64,000 bases of DNA from an uncultured Desulfatitalea sp. (GTDB lineage Bacteria > Desulfobacterota > Desulfobacteria > Desulfobacterales > Desulfosarcinaceae): the NCBI GenBank assembly GCA_937868765.1, contig CALMNL010000015.1:1-64000 (forward strand), given 5' to 3'. The notes under the pieces were generated by a model. That model was not told the DNA's origin. It saw nothing but the letters and a program-made list of their open reading frames with translations, and ran no database searches. How positions within the stretch are numbered: the first letter of the stretch is position 1; each line of letters begins with the position of its first letter. Both the position numbers and the translations under genes were made by a program. This document shows positions 47,101 through 55,968 of this stretch, one piece after another.

Positions 47101-47605
47101 GCCCTTCGAGCCCGCTTTCCTGACCTACCTCAGCAAGGGCGCCCAGGCCGCCCGACCGGCAAAAAGCAGTTATCTGGTAAAGATCCAGGCGTATCCGACC
47201 GATACCAACCGGGAAGCCAAAATCCAGCCCCACGCGACGGTCTTGGAACTGCAGTGCGCGGACAGCAAGGTGCGGCTGGAAAACTTGAACTATCCGGTGG
47301 CCAAGGATTTCAACTGGTCGCCGGACAATTGCGGAGATGTGCTCTTCCAAATTTCCGTGGGCAACCTGGTGCTGAGCAAGAGCTATACCGGCCGCAACGC
47401 CTTTGCCCAGTTTCTCAGTGACTTCAAGAGCGGCCAACGGACGTTCCGGCGCCAGGAGTTCCCCAATGACGAACCGGCCCTGCGGCGCATGGGGATCGAT
47501 TTCATCAAGGTTAAGTACCAGTTCCAGGGAAACAACGAAGTGCTGGCGCTCATTCAGAATTCACCCGGTGCGCCGCCGCGGAAGATCACCCCATGCTGGG
47601 AATGA
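44126..47605 (+). CDS. tssM: T6SS membrane complex protein TssM (IcmF)
   Basis: This is a 1159-residue inner-membrane protein. Two N-terminal membrane segments lie at about residues 5-52 (FTLLALLILLIFGLTLWIGW and WWVGFFLLVGVAGAALAAVL). A cytoplasmic NTPase-like domain follows, with an intact Walker A GESGSGKTT near residue 126. A third membrane segment (TAWVAVVVAVCGLLSYSF) is near 430, then the long periplasmic part whose end binds TssJ (SYLVKIQAYPTD; NWSPDNCGDVLFQISVGNL). Length is usual. The intact Walker A suggests an ATP-dependent type. The stop overlaps tagF by 13 nt. Confidence 0.95.
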   Translation: MLRALFKGVLVFTLLALLILLIFGLTLWIGWPWWVGFFLLVGVAGAALAAVLVRKMLLRRKEQMFVQDVIAQDESNRQRMAPKEQDTARELQARWKEAIDALRKSHLRKQGNPLYILPWYMVIGESGSGKTTAIQSARLTSPFAEVSRTSGISGTRNCDWWFFEQAIILDTAGRYALPVDQERDKDEWQKFLTLLARFRKKEPLNGLVVTIAADRLAQASAETLREDGRTLRKRIEELTRVLGARSPIYVLVTKCDLIQGATHFCEQLPEPSLNQAMGYVNQNLSADAGAVIAKAVATVGDRLRELRLLLLHRLQNRSAAAAMLLFPEELEKLKDGLAAFAQTIFQENPYQETPLLRGIFFSSGRQEGTPFSHFLSALGLIQARDVLKGTSKGLFLHDFFARILPTDRNLFRPTSHMQEWRRLTRNLGLTAWVAVVVAVCGLLSYSFVKNLNALSDVRREFDKPALLQGELMADVMAMDRFREAVLQVERGNRNWWIPRLGLNESLAMETALKQKYVNLFRNGFLQSFDKGMADRMTTFDATTPGPVFGAHVAHLVRRINLLKARLSREDLGQLAGLPQPAYTTALVGRGEVIPEMQEKIGSEYLYALLWERDNDRLSTELTHLQTWLKHLMTRPGLMLNWLVDWVNSEPDLAAVTLQEFWGGDPRIEAATVPPAFTQAGKARIDAAIAEIEAALFDPLIVAAPKAEFAAWYQKNFVTAWQGFGLSFDQGLKLLPQKEQWQAVAKRIPGDSGPYQGLIRRITEEFDAFDPDAGVPAWVGLAMDWQAVRKEALEGKIIDPQKAGLVQKATRAVTANIKKAEKAFGAKIRTPMGAQAQINAAKAMSAYQQALEAAAKAADSRKVAFDLATALFQQDPATGEAPFYAGQRALEELNTIMSDRRDENEKIFWDLAAGNLRFLQKYTIRETACELQSLWERQVLVELQDVSADRDMAQLMMGSDGFATRFLKGPAEPFVARGLAKGYYAKRAMEMEMPFEPAFLTYLSKGAQAARPAKSSYLVKIQAYPTDTNREAKIQPHATVLELQCADSKVRLENLNYPVAKDFNWSPDNCGDVLFQISVGNLVLSKSYTGRNAFAQFLSDFKSGQRTFRRQEFPNDEPALRRMGIDFIKVKYQFQGNNEVLALIQNSPGAPPRKITPCWE

Positions 47606-48324
47606 GCACGCGATCAGCGGTATGGCAATGGCAGGCAGTGGGCAAGCACCCCACGGCCGCCGATTATATCCAGGTGATGGGCGGCACCCCGCTGACCAAG
47701 GCCTTGGGCGAATGGATGACCAAGGGGTATGACCAGTGGCAGGCAGGGCGGCCCGGCGCGCACGAACCGTGCTCCTTTCGCTTCTGGCTGCGGGGCGGCC
47801 AGAAGGAACATCTGGTGTGCGGGGTGGTGCGCGACAGCAGCGACCGCATCGGGCGGCCCTTTCCCCTGATGCTGATGGGCGAGGGCACCCTCAGGGGGTG
47901 GGAGCAGCGCTGGGCAAGCCTGCCCCTGGTGCTGGAAAAGACCTGGGCCCGCATGGAGCGACTGGCGGTTCATGGCTACGGGGATCTCAAAGAATTTGGC
48001 GAGGAGCTGATGCAGTTGACGGCGCCCCGGGATCAGGACGGCGAGCCGGCTGCCAAGACGCCGCCATCGGCGACCAGCGATCCGGTGTGGCAAACGTGCC
48101 AGGCCGATCTGCGGCAGAGCGGCCGGGCGACGATGCCCCTGCACGCGCCCCCGGGCCAGGATCCGAGCCAATACGCCGCCAACCGGCATGCCGGATTGGA
48201 GCGTTGTTGCACGGAAACTCCCCGGGCGGTCTTCATGGGCGGCAACCCCCGGCGGTCATGCCTGACCGTGATCCTGCAACCATTGACCGCTGCCGATTTC
48301 GTGACCTTATGGAGTGTTGCATAA
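47593..48324 (+). CDS. tagF: T6SS-associated protein TagF
   Basis: This is a 243-residue protein of the TagF/ImpM family, a post-translational repressor of T6SS in Pseudomonas. The family start is visible in WQWQAVGKHPTAADYIQVMG, with FRFWLRGGQKEHLVCGVV and GRPFPLMLMG. It is not fused to a PppA phosphatase as in some species, and neither PppA nor PpkA is seen in the window. Its start overlaps tssM and its stop overlaps tssA by one base. Confidence 0.88.
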   Translation: MLGMSTRSAVWQWQAVGKHPTAADYIQVMGGTPLTKALGEWMTKGYDQWQAGRPGAHEPCSFRFWLRGGQKEHLVCGVVRDSSDRIGRPFPLMLMGEGTLRGWEQRWASLPLVLEKTWARMERLAVHGYGDLKEFGEELMQLTAPRDQDGEPAAKTPPSATSDPVWQTCQADLRQSGRATMPLHAPPGQDPSQYAANRHAGLERCCTETPRAVFMGGNPRRSCLTVILQPLTAADFVTLWSVA

Positions 48325-49949
48325 TGGATATTTCTGCCCTGGGCAAAACGCCGATCAAAGCGGAGGCTCCCTGCGGTGCGGAAGCGCGCTACGAGCCTGA
48401 ATACGAATCGGTCCAGACCGAAATCGACAAGCTGAGTTCGCCCACCGCCTCCGGGCAGGTGGCATGGGACCGGATCGTCGAGAATGCGGCCGTGGTGCTC
48501 GAGAAGAAATCCAAAGACTTGACCATCGCCGGGTACCTGGCCGTGGCCCTGGTGATCACCCGCCAGATCGACGGGCTGGACCAGGGGGTGGCCGTGCTCC
48601 ACGATCTGCTGACCACTTACTGGGAGGGGTTGTATCCCAACTTGAAGCGCATGCGCGGACGGGCGGCCGCCCTTCAGTGGTGGCTGGAGCGCACCGAAAC
48701 CGAGCTGCAAAAACTCAGCCCGGCCCCGCTGCCCGCTGAACAGGTCGCGCGGATCAAGGCCAACCTGGCAGCCATCGATGCCTTGCTGGCCGAGAAGATG
48801 CCCGACGCGCCGATGCTGCGCCCCCTCCAGCGTCGGGTCGAAGCCTTGCCGGTGCAGGCGGAGGTTCAGGTCCCAGCGCCGGCGCCCGCGAGCGCACCGG
48901 CCCCCACCACCGCTTCGGCTGCCCCGGCGGCTGCGGCGCCCCCGGGCGGAACCCAACCCGCCGCGCCGGCCCCGACAAGTCCCCCGGCAGAGAAAGCGGC
49001 CGATGACCCCCTGAATGCCCCCATCGGAGACGAAACCCAAGCCGGCCGGGCTGCCGATGCCGCCTTCCAACGCCTGCGCCAGACCAGTCTGTTTCTGTTG
49101 CAGCATGACCTGAAGAATCCGCTTTCCTACCGCTACCGGCGCATCGCCGGGTGGGCCAAGGTGACCTCGCTGCCGCCGCACAAGGACGGTGCTACCCAGC
49201 TCGTGCCCCCACCGCCTCCGGTGGCGGAAGCGCTCTGTGCTCAGCGGGACCAGGGCCAGCTGGAAGCACTGATCCAGAATGCCGAACAGAAATTTTCCCA
49301 GTACATTTTCTGGCTGGATCTGAACCGATATGTGGCCGAAGCCCTCGGCGACCTGGGATCGGGCTGCGAAGCGGCGCGACGGGCGGTATGCCAGGAAACT
49401 GCCGCATTTCTGGAACGTTATCCGGATTTGGCCACCTTGCGTTTCTCGGATGGCACCGCCTTCGCCGATCCCCAGACCAAAGGGTGGCTCAAGCGGCTGC
49501 GGCCGGCAGGCCCCGAGGGCGGCGAAGCCGCCGCTGGGCCGACGGCCGGTTCGGCGGCCGGAACCGCGGCCGATCCCATCGCCGCGGCCCTCGAACAGGC
49601 CCGGGCCCTGGCGCGCAAGAAGGAGCTGGCGGCGGCCGTGGCGTTGCTGCAGCAACCCATGCAGCAGAGCGCAGGCCAGAGCTCCAAGCTGCGCTGGCGC
49701 CTGGCCATCGTCGAGCTGTTGCTGGAGGCCAAAAAGGCGCCTATGGCCCTACCGCATCTGGAACGAGTGTTGGCCGATATCGACACCTTCCGCCTGGAGC
49801 AGTGGGACCCGGCCCTGGCGCTGGAAGGCTTCACCATCGCCTGGCAGGGGTTCAGCGCCGCGGGCGGAGAGGGTAAAGGCCGAGCGGCCGGACTGCTGCA
49901 GCGCATTGCGGTGATCGATCCGGCCGGCGCGTTGCAGCTGGGAGGCTGA
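48324..49949 (+). CDS. tssA: T6SS cap/baseplate protein TssA
   Basis: The 541-residue protein has the ImpA N-terminal domain: DWDRIVENA-like helices, LAVALVITRQIDGLDQGV and LLTTYWEGLYPNLKRMRGRAAALQWW broken by polar turns. A Pro/Ala linker runs from about 180 to 240. The C-terminal part is a VasJ-type domain (FWLDLNRYVAEALGDLG; LRWRLAIVELLLEAKKAPMAL). TssA primes and coordinates tail tube/sheath growth. The one-base overlap with tagF implies co-translation. About 125 nt of non-coding sequence follows before tssB. Confidence 0.9.
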   Translation: MDISALGKTPIKAEAPCGAEARYEPEYESVQTEIDKLSSPTASGQVAWDRIVENAAVVLEKKSKDLTIAGYLAVALVITRQIDGLDQGVAVLHDLLTTYWEGLYPNLKRMRGRAAALQWWLERTETELQKLSPAPLPAEQVARIKANLAAIDALLAEKMPDAPMLRPLQRRVEALPVQAEVQVPAPAPASAPAPTTASAAPAAAAPPGGTQPAAPAPTSPPAEKAADDPLNAPIGDETQAGRAADAAFQRLRQTSLFLLQHDLKNPLSYRYRRIAGWAKVTSLPPHKDGATQLVPPPPPVAEALCAQRDQGQLEALIQNAEQKFSQYIFWLDLNRYVAEALGDLGSGCEAARRAVCQETAAFLERYPDLATLRFSDGTAFADPQTKGWLKRLRPAGPEGGEAAAGPTAGSAAGTAADPIAAALEQARALARKKELAAAVALLQQPMQQSAGQSSKLRWRLAIVELLLEAKKAPMALPHLERVLADIDTFRLEQWDPALALEGFTIAWQGFSAAGGEGKGRAAGLLQRIAVIDPAGALQLGG

Positions 49950-50074
49950 GATCGGGATTGGAGCTGAAGCCCGGTGGTCGGAGAGAAGAGGCGGAAGACT
50001 TAAGGCTGAAGGTTGAAGGCTGAGAAATTTAATAGCGTAACAAGACGATGACATCGTAGAAAGGGAGAAAAGCC

Positions 50075-50563
50075 ATGGCCAAAGAAGGAACCGTTGCCCC
50101 CAAAGAGCGTGTCAACATTGTCTATCGACCGGCCACCGGCGATGCCAAGGAAGAGGTGGAACTGCCCTTGAAGCTTCTGGTTGTGGGCGACTTCACCTTG
50201 CGCCAGGATGATCGCATGATCGAAGACCGCGAGCCGACCAACATCGACAAGGACAACTTCAACGAAGTGATGAAGGCCCAGAACCTGAACCTGGATGTGA
50301 CCGTGCCGGACAAACTTTCCGGCGAAAAAGACAAAGAGATCGCGGTCAATCTCAAATTCGAGTCCATGAAGGATTTCAGCCCCGAGACCATCGCCCAGAA
50401 CACGCCGGAGCTGAACAAGCTGCTGGAACTGCGGGAAGCCTTGAACGCCCTCAAGGGCCCCATGAGCAACCGTCCGGAGTTCCGCAAGAAAATCCTTGAA
50501 ATCGTCAAAGACCAGGGAGCTCGGGAAAAACTCCTGAAAGAGCTCAATCTGGATAAAGAATAG
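50075..50563 (+). CDS. tssB: T6SS sheath small subunit TssB (VipA)
   Basis: This 162-residue protein forms the contractile sheath with TssC. The family start is KERVNIVYRPATGDAKEEVE then LPLKLLVVGDFT. VPDKLSGEKDKEIAVNLKFE and the helical C-terminus LRKKILEIV-type (FRKKILEIVKDQGAREKLL) follow. GAAAGGGAGAA lies upstream. Sixteen nt separate it from tssC. Confidence 0.96.
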   Translation: MAKEGTVAPKERVNIVYRPATGDAKEEVELPLKLLVVGDFTLRQDDRMIEDREPTNIDKDNFNEVMKAQNLNLDVTVPDKLSGEKDKEIAVNLKFESMKDFSPETIAQNTPELNKLLELREALNALKGPMSNRPEFRKKILEIVKDQGAREKLLKELNLDKE

Positions 50564-50578
50564 AAAGGGGGAGATCCT

Positions 50579-52066
50579 ATGGCTGAAGAACGGGAAATGC
50601 AGAAGGCGGCACCGGAAGCCCAGGCGGCCGAGGCGGTGTCCCTGTTGGACGATATCGTTACCGCCACCAAGCTCAAACCGGCCGATGACGGCTACGCCAT
50701 CGCCAAACGCGGCGTCGAGGCGCTGCTGGCCCAGTTGATCGAGCCCGGGCGCACCGTGGACAAGGTGTCCAACGCGCTGATCGACGAGTTTATCGCCGAA
50801 ATCGACGTGAAGCTCAGCGCCCAGCTGGACGCCATTTTGCACCATCCCAAGGTGCAGCAGCTCGAATCGGCCTGGCGTTCGCTAAAGTTCCTGGTGGATC
50901 GCACCGATTTCCGGGAGAACATCAAGATCGAAATCATGAACGCTTCCAAAGAGGATCTGTTGACCGATTTCGAGGATTCCCCCGAAGTGCCCAAATCGGG
51001 GCTCTACAAGATCGCCTATACCGCTGAGTACGGCCAGTTCGGCGGCAAGCCTTACGGCAATATCATCGCCAACTACGATTTTGGGCCGGGGCCCCAGGAC
51101 ATCAAGCTGCTGCAATATGTGGCCGCCGTGTCCGCCATGTCCCACGCGCCCTTCATCGCCGCGGCCGGGCCCCAATTCTTCGGCGCCGAAAGCTTCAACG
51201 AACTGCCCAACCTCAAGGATCTGCACTCCATCTTCGAAAGCCCCCAATACACCAAGTGGCAGTCGTTCCGCGAGTCGGAAGACGCACGCTACGTGGGATT
51301 GACTGCGCCGCGCTTTCTGCTGCGCCTGCCCTATGGCCGAGACACCCAGCCGATCAAATCGTTCAACTATGAAGAAGATGTCTCCGCCTCCCACGACCAC
51401 TACTTGTGGGGCAACACGGCCTTTGCCTTCGCCAGCCGACTCACCGACAGCTTCGCCAAGTACCGCTGGTGCTCCAACATCATCGGCCCCATGGGCGGCG
51501 GCACGGTGGAGGATCTGCCCCTGCACCAGTTCGAGGCCATGGGCGCCACCCAGACCAAGATTCCGACGGAAGTGCTCATCTCCGAGCGCCGGGAGTTCGA
51601 ACTGGCCGAAGAGGGTTTCATGGCCCTGACCATGCGCAAGGGCAGCGACAACGCCTGCTTCTTCTCGGCCAACTCGGTGCAGAAGCCGAAAAACTTCGGC
51701 ATCAGCGAAGAGGGCAAAGCCGCGGAGCTCAACTACAAACTGGGCACCCAGTTGCCCTATATGTACGTGGCCAACCGTCTGGCCCACTACCTGAAGGTGA
51801 TCCAGCGGGAGAATATCGGCAGCTGGAAAGAACGCTCCGACCTGGAGCGCGAGCTGAACCAGTGGATCCGCCAGTACGTGGCCGACCAGGACAATCCGCC
51901 GGCCTCCGTACGCAGCCGGCGGCCGTTGCGCCAGGCCCAGATCACGGTGGAAAACGTGGAAGGCGAGCCCGGTTGGTACCGGGTGGGCATGAAGGTCCGC
52001 CCCCACTTCAAGTATATGGGTGCCTTTTTCACCCTTTCCCTGGTAGGTAAGTTGGATAAAGAATAA
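50579..52066 (+). CDS. tssC: T6SS sheath large subunit TssC (VipB)
   Basis: This is a 495-residue sheath protein. The signature segments are present: LESAWRSLKFLVDRTDFREN, GGKPYGNIIANYDFGPGPQD, PFIAAAGPQFFG, FLLRLPYGRDTQP, EVLISERREFELAEEGFMAL and the C-terminal FKYMGAFFTLSLVGKLDKE. With TssB it forms the helical sheath later disassembled by TssH. GGGGGAGA precedes the ATG. Confidence 0.96.
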   Translation: MAEEREMQKAAPEAQAAEAVSLLDDIVTATKLKPADDGYAIAKRGVEALLAQLIEPGRTVDKVSNALIDEFIAEIDVKLSAQLDAILHHPKVQQLESAWRSLKFLVDRTDFRENIKIEIMNASKEDLLTDFEDSPEVPKSGLYKIAYTAEYGQFGGKPYGNIIANYDFGPGPQDIKLLQYVAAVSAMSHAPFIAAAGPQFFGAESFNELPNLKDLHSIFESPQYTKWQSFRESEDARYVGLTAPRFLLRLPYGRDTQPIKSFNYEEDVSASHDHYLWGNTAFAFASRLTDSFAKYRWCSNIIGPMGGGTVEDLPLHQFEAMGATQTKIPTEVLISERREFELAEEGFMALTMRKGSDNACFFSANSVQKPKNFGISEEGKAAELNYKLGTQLPYMYVANRLAHYLKVIQRENIGSWKERSDLERELNQWIRQYVADQDNPPASVRSRRPLRQAQITVENVEGEPGWYRVGMKVRPHFKYMGAFFTLSLVGKLDKE

Positions 52067-52093
52067 AAACCGATCGAAGAAGGAGAAGAGAGT

Positions 52094-52609
52094 ATGCCGA
52101 CCCCAGCGTATCTTACCGTAGAAGGCGTTCGTCAAGGCAACATCACCCAAGGCACGTTCACCCAGGAAAGCGTGGGCAATGTCTATCAGGAGGGCCATGA
52201 AAACGAGATTCTGGTAGAAGCCTTCAGCCACACCATTACCATCCCCCGCGACCCCCAAAGCGGCCAACCCACGGGGCAGCGCGTTCACAAACCCCTGGTG
52301 ATCACCAAGGTGTTCGACAAATGCTCCCCATTGCTGTATACCGCGCTGACCACCGGCGAACGGCTGAAGAAATGTGAACTCAAATTCTACCGCACCAGCT
52401 CCGACGGCAAACAGGAACATTACTTCACAATCGCTCTGGAAGATGCCATCATCGTGGACATCAACGCCTATATGCCCAACTGCCAGGATCCGTCCAAGGC
52501 CCACTTCACCCATCTGGAAGACGTGGCCTTCACCTACCGCAAGATCACCTGGACTCATGAGGTGGGCGGCACCGAAGGCTCGGACGACTGGCGGGCGCCT
52601 GTGGCTTAG
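52094..52609 (+). CDS. hcp: T6SS tube protein Hcp (TssD)
   Basis: This 171-residue protein forms hexameric rings of the inner tube and carries small effectors. The family pattern is AYLTVEGVRQGNITQGTF, HTITIPRDPQSGQPTGQRVH, PLVITKVFDKCSPLLYTAL and IVDINAYMPNCQDP. GAAGGAGAAGAG precedes the ATG. A hairpin follows in the gap before tssE, a possible means to keep hcp transcripts more abundant. Confidence 0.95.
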   Translation: MPTPAYLTVEGVRQGNITQGTFTQESVGNVYQEGHENEILVEAFSHTITIPRDPQSGQPTGQRVHKPLVITKVFDKCSPLLYTALTTGERLKKCELKFYRTSSDGKQEHYFTIALEDAIIVDINAYMPNCQDPSKAHFTHLEDVAFTYRKITWTHEVGGTEGSDDWRAPVA

Positions 52610-52647
52610 TTGCGAAAGGCACAACGAGAACGTCATCAATCTGGTAA

Positions 52648-52687
52648 GCGTGCTCGTACCCGGAGCGTTTTTCGGGTGCGCGCACGC
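52648..52687 (+). promoter_or_regulatory. Interrupted stem-loop between hcp and tssE
   Basis: GCGTGC (52648-52653) pairs with GCACGC (52682-52687), and inside it ACCCG pairs with CGGGT around a loop of GAGCGTTTTT. It may be a partial terminator or mRNA-stability element downstream of hcp. There is no T-run after the stem. Confidence 0.4.
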
Positions 52688-52733
52688 CATGCCGATTACG
52701 GGTAGGCTTGAGATCGAAGATTAGGATGGCAAG

Positions 52734-53147
52734 ATGCGCGAGTACCGGCTTCTGGACCGCATCCGCGTGATGGCCAAGAACCCCAGCCGTCGCGTCACCG
52801 AGGATCCCCAACAGATGATCCGTTCGGTCCAGGAGCATTTGCAGCGCATCCTGAACACCCGCCAGGGCAACGTGCTCATTGCGGAAGATTACGGAGTGCC
52901 CGACTTCACCGAACTCATGAGCGGGTTCCCCGAATCCCAGCGGGTCATCGAGCGCGCCATCCGCAATACCATCGAGCGCTTCGAACCGCGTCTGCAGTCG
53001 GTGCGGGTCACCCTGTTGGGCGGCGAAAAGGATAACCTGACACTGAGCTTCCAGATCTCGGCCCGCCTGATGCTCAAGGACGGTCGGGACGCGGTGACCT
53101 TCGACAGCGTGCTCGATTCCGGCGGACGCTTCACGGTGAAGAATTAG
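52734..53147 (+). CDS. tssE: T6SS baseplate protein TssE (gp25-like)
   Basis: This 137-residue protein is homologous to the phage T4 gp25 wedge protein. Visible features are RLLDRIRVMAKNPS at the start, VQEHLQRILNTRQGN, the conserved EDYGVPDFTEL and IRNTIERFEPRLQSVRVTLL. It starts sheath polymerisation at the baseplate. It is 7 nt ahead of tssF. Confidence 0.94.
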   Translation: MREYRLLDRIRVMAKNPSRRVTEDPQQMIRSVQEHLQRILNTRQGNVLIAEDYGVPDFTELMSGFPESQRVIERAIRNTIERFEPRLQSVRVTLLGGEKDNLTLSFQISARLMLKDGRDAVTFDSVLDSGGRFTVKN

Positions 53148-53154
53148 TGGATCG

Positions 53155-54888
53155 ATGCTGAACCAATACTTCCAAAAAGAGTTGGCCAACCTGCGTGAGC
53201 TGGGCGCGGAATTCTCCCGGCTGCACCCGGCCGTGGCCCCCATGCTCAGCGGCATGTCCACCGATCCGGACGCCGAGCGGCTGCTGGAAGGAGTGGCGTT
53301 TCTGACGGCCCTGCTGCGCCAGCGGCTGGACGACGACTTTCCGGAGATCATCCAGGAGCTTTTCCAGCTCATCTGGCCCCACTACCTGCGCCCCATCCCG
53401 TCGGCCACCATGGTGGCCTTTGCGCCCAAGGAGAACATCAAGCAGACGGTGCGGGTGGCCAAGGGGGTGCAACTCGCATCCGAGCCGGTGGACGGCACCT
53501 CATGCCTCTTCCGCACCTGCTATGACGTGGATGTTCACCCCCTGACGCTGGAGCAGGCTTTTTTGGAAGAAAAACCCGGTCGGCCGCCGGCCATTTGCCT
53601 GCACCTCGGCCTGAGCGATCTGAAGCTCTCCGATTGGCAGCCGGAGACGCTGCGGCTCTACCTGGCGGGCAATGTCGTGCAGGCCGCCGACATCTACCTG
53701 CTGCTGCTGCGCCACCTGCGCCAAATCGTGCTGACGCCCCTGGAATCGGGCGAGCCTTGTTTTCTCACCCCCGAACACCTGACGCCCGTGGGCTTCGGCA
53801 GCCAGGAGAGCCTGCTGCCATACCCATCCCAATCTTTTCCCGGGTACCGCATCATCCAGGAATATTTCATCCTGCCGGAGAAGTTCCTTTTTCTGGACCT
53901 GGGCGGTTGGTCCCGCTGGACCAGGCGAGGGGAGGGCCGGCGCTTCGAGATTCGCTTCGAATTGAGCAATCCGCCCTTTACGCCGCCGCGGGTGCGGGCC
54001 GACAGTTTCGCCCTGGGGGTCACGCCGGCCATCAATCTTTTCCCCCACAGCGCGGACCCGATCCGCCTGGATCACCAGAAGAGCGAATATCTGGTGCGGC
54101 CTTCCGGCGGCAACGACCGCAATTACCAGGTCTACGGCCTGACGAGCGTCACCGGTTTCGTCCAGGGCACGGCCCAGGAGCGGGTCTATGCCCCCTTCGA
54201 GATGTTCTCTCCCAATCCCGAAGCGGCCCCCACCTATCACACCCAGATCCGCCAGTCGCCCGTGCGTCAGGGGTTCGACTTCTTTCTCTCCGTGGCTTAT
54301 CCGCCCGGGGCCGGCCTGCCGCCCACCGAGACCTTGTCGATCCAGTTGGAGTGCACCAACGGCCTGCTGCCCGAAGGCCTGCAAACCGGAGACATCCGCC
54401 GGCCCACCAGCAGCACCCCCGAATTCGTTTCCTTTCAAAACCTGCGACCGCCCACCTCTTCGATCCTGCCCACGCCGGGCCGCAACCTGCACTGGAAGCT
54501 GCTTTCGCACCTGTGCCTCAACTACCGTTCGCTGGAGGAGGCCGAAAACCTGCGCGCCCTGCTGGAGCTTTACAACTTCGAGGAGAACCGCGACCGGCCG
54601 GCCTTCATGGCCAACCAGAAACGCATTGCCGGCATCCAGGCCATCGCCTGCCGCGCTGCCGACCAGCTGGTGCAACGGGTGATCATGCGCGGTCGTGAAA
54701 TCCGCCTGGAGGTGCGCCAGGACCACTTTGCCGGTCCGGGAGACCTATTTCTCTTCGGGTCGATTCTGGATCACTTCCTGGGGCTGTTCGCTTCCCTGAA
54801 CACCTTCACCCAACTGACCGTCAAAGAGACGCTTAAAGGAGAGGTGCGGCAATGGGCGGCGCGCATCGGCGAACATCCCCTGATCTGA
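53155..54888 (+). CDS. tssF: T6SS baseplate protein TssF
   Basis: This is a 577-residue wedge protein (VasA/ImpG family). The N-terminus LNQYFQKELANLRELGAEF is diagnostic. RLHPAVAPMLSG, DPDAERLLEGVAFL and DDDFPEIIQELFQLIWPHYL follow, and the C-terminus FLGLFASLNTFTQLTV is also typical. It forms the (TssF)2-TssG wedge. The last 37 nt overlap tssG. Confidence 0.95.
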   Translation: MLNQYFQKELANLRELGAEFSRLHPAVAPMLSGMSTDPDAERLLEGVAFLTALLRQRLDDDFPEIIQELFQLIWPHYLRPIPSATMVAFAPKENIKQTVRVAKGVQLASEPVDGTSCLFRTCYDVDVHPLTLEQAFLEEKPGRPPAICLHLGLSDLKLSDWQPETLRLYLAGNVVQAADIYLLLLRHLRQIVLTPLESGEPCFLTPEHLTPVGFGSQESLLPYPSQSFPGYRIIQEYFILPEKFLFLDLGGWSRWTRRGEGRRFEIRFELSNPPFTPPRVRADSFALGVTPAINLFPHSADPIRLDHQKSEYLVRPSGGNDRNYQVYGLTSVTGFVQGTAQERVYAPFEMFSPNPEAAPTYHTQIRQSPVRQGFDFFLSVAYPPGAGLPPTETLSIQLECTNGLLPEGLQTGDIRRPTSSTPEFVSFQNLRPPTSSILPTPGRNLHWKLLSHLCLNYRSLEEAENLRALLELYNFEENRDRPAFMANQKRIAGIQAIACRAADQLVQRVIMRGREIRLEVRQDHFAGPGDLFLFGSILDHFLGLFASLNTFTQLTVKETLKGEVRQWAARIGEHPLI

Positions 54889-55892
54889 CGGATCGCAACG
54901 AAACCCTGCTGGTCAACGAATTGCTGACCAACGGCCGCGCGTTTGCCTTCAGCCAGGCCATGCGCCTGTTGCGCCGCCTGATCAAGACGCCGGCGGAGGC
55001 CGCCGAAAGCATCGGCCGCGAACCCATCCGCGTGCGCCCCAAACTCACCTTGGCCTTTCCTCCGGCGGACATCGACCGCATCGAAACCACCGAAGAAGAG
55101 GGCGAATATCTCATTACGGCCAATTTTCTAGGGCTCTACGGCACGGGATCGCCGCTGCCCACATTTTACACCGAGGATCTGCTGGCCGAGGCCTCCCAGG
55201 ACGAAACAGTCTCCCGGGATTTCCTGGACACCCTCAACCAGCGGGTCTACTCTCTCTTTTTCCAAGGTTGGCGCAAGTATCGCCAATACCTGCAGGTGTG
55301 TGAAAACAGGGACGCGCCGCACCTGGAACGCCTATATTGCTTGATCGGCTTGGGATCGGAGACCTTGCGCCGGAACCAGGACAGTGGCTATCCGGGCTAC
55401 CGCCTGCTGCGCTATATCGGCCTGCTGACCCAATTTCCGCGTTCGGCCGCGGGGTTGGCCACCTTGTTATCCGACGCCTTGGGCGGTCTTCCCCTCAGGG
55501 TGGTGCCGTGCATCCCACGTAAAGCCAAGATCCCCGAAGCCCAGCGCCTGCGCGTGGGGTTATCGGGCAGCCGCATCGGCGTGGACGGGTACCTGGGCGA
55601 AGAGATCGAAGACCGCATGGGGCAGTTCCGGATAGAGATCGGTCCCCTGGATCAAGCGGGTTTCTTGCGCTTCACCCCGGGCAAAGAAGGGTATGCCATC
55701 GTCAAAGCCCTTACCGCCACATACGTCACCGATCCCCTGGCCTACGAGGTGGAATTGATTCTGGCGGCGCGCCAGGCCCGGACCGTGGCCCTGGGAGATC
55801 CGGTGCGTTCGGTGCTGGGGGTCACCACCTGGGTCTTTTCCGAGGCGCATTTGGGAGAAGTGCGCACGCGCTTCGCGGTGAACGGACGATAA
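54852..55892 (+). CDS. tssG: T6SS baseplate protein TssG
   Basis: This is a 346-residue wedge protein (VasB/ImpH family). The family motifs are FSQAMRLLRRL, ITANFLGLYGTGSPLPTFYTE and DFLDTLNQRVYSLFFQGW. The C-terminal part contains MGQFRIEIGPLDQAGFLRF. It begins within tssF. A 76-nt gap separates it from tssH. The ATG at 54852 is the usual length choice. Confidence 0.94.
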   Translation: MGGAHRRTSPDLTDRNETLLVNELLTNGRAFAFSQAMRLLRRLIKTPAEAAESIGREPIRVRPKLTLAFPPADIDRIETTEEEGEYLITANFLGLYGTGSPLPTFYTEDLLAEASQDETVSRDFLDTLNQRVYSLFFQGWRKYRQYLQVCENRDAPHLERLYCLIGLGSETLRRNQDSGYPGYRLLRYIGLLTQFPRSAAGLATLLSDALGGLPLRVVPCIPRKAKIPEAQRLRVGLSGSRIGVDGYLGEEIEDRMGQFRIEIGPLDQAGFLRFTPGKEGYAIVKALTATYVTDPLAYEVELILAARQARTVALGDPVRSVLGVTTWVFSEAHLGEVRTRFAVNGR

Positions 55893-55968
55893 GGCCGAAG
55901 ATAGAAATTGGAACGCTGTCTTCTGAATATTCGAGTTTCTTAAAACAATTATTGCCAGGAGGAACACC

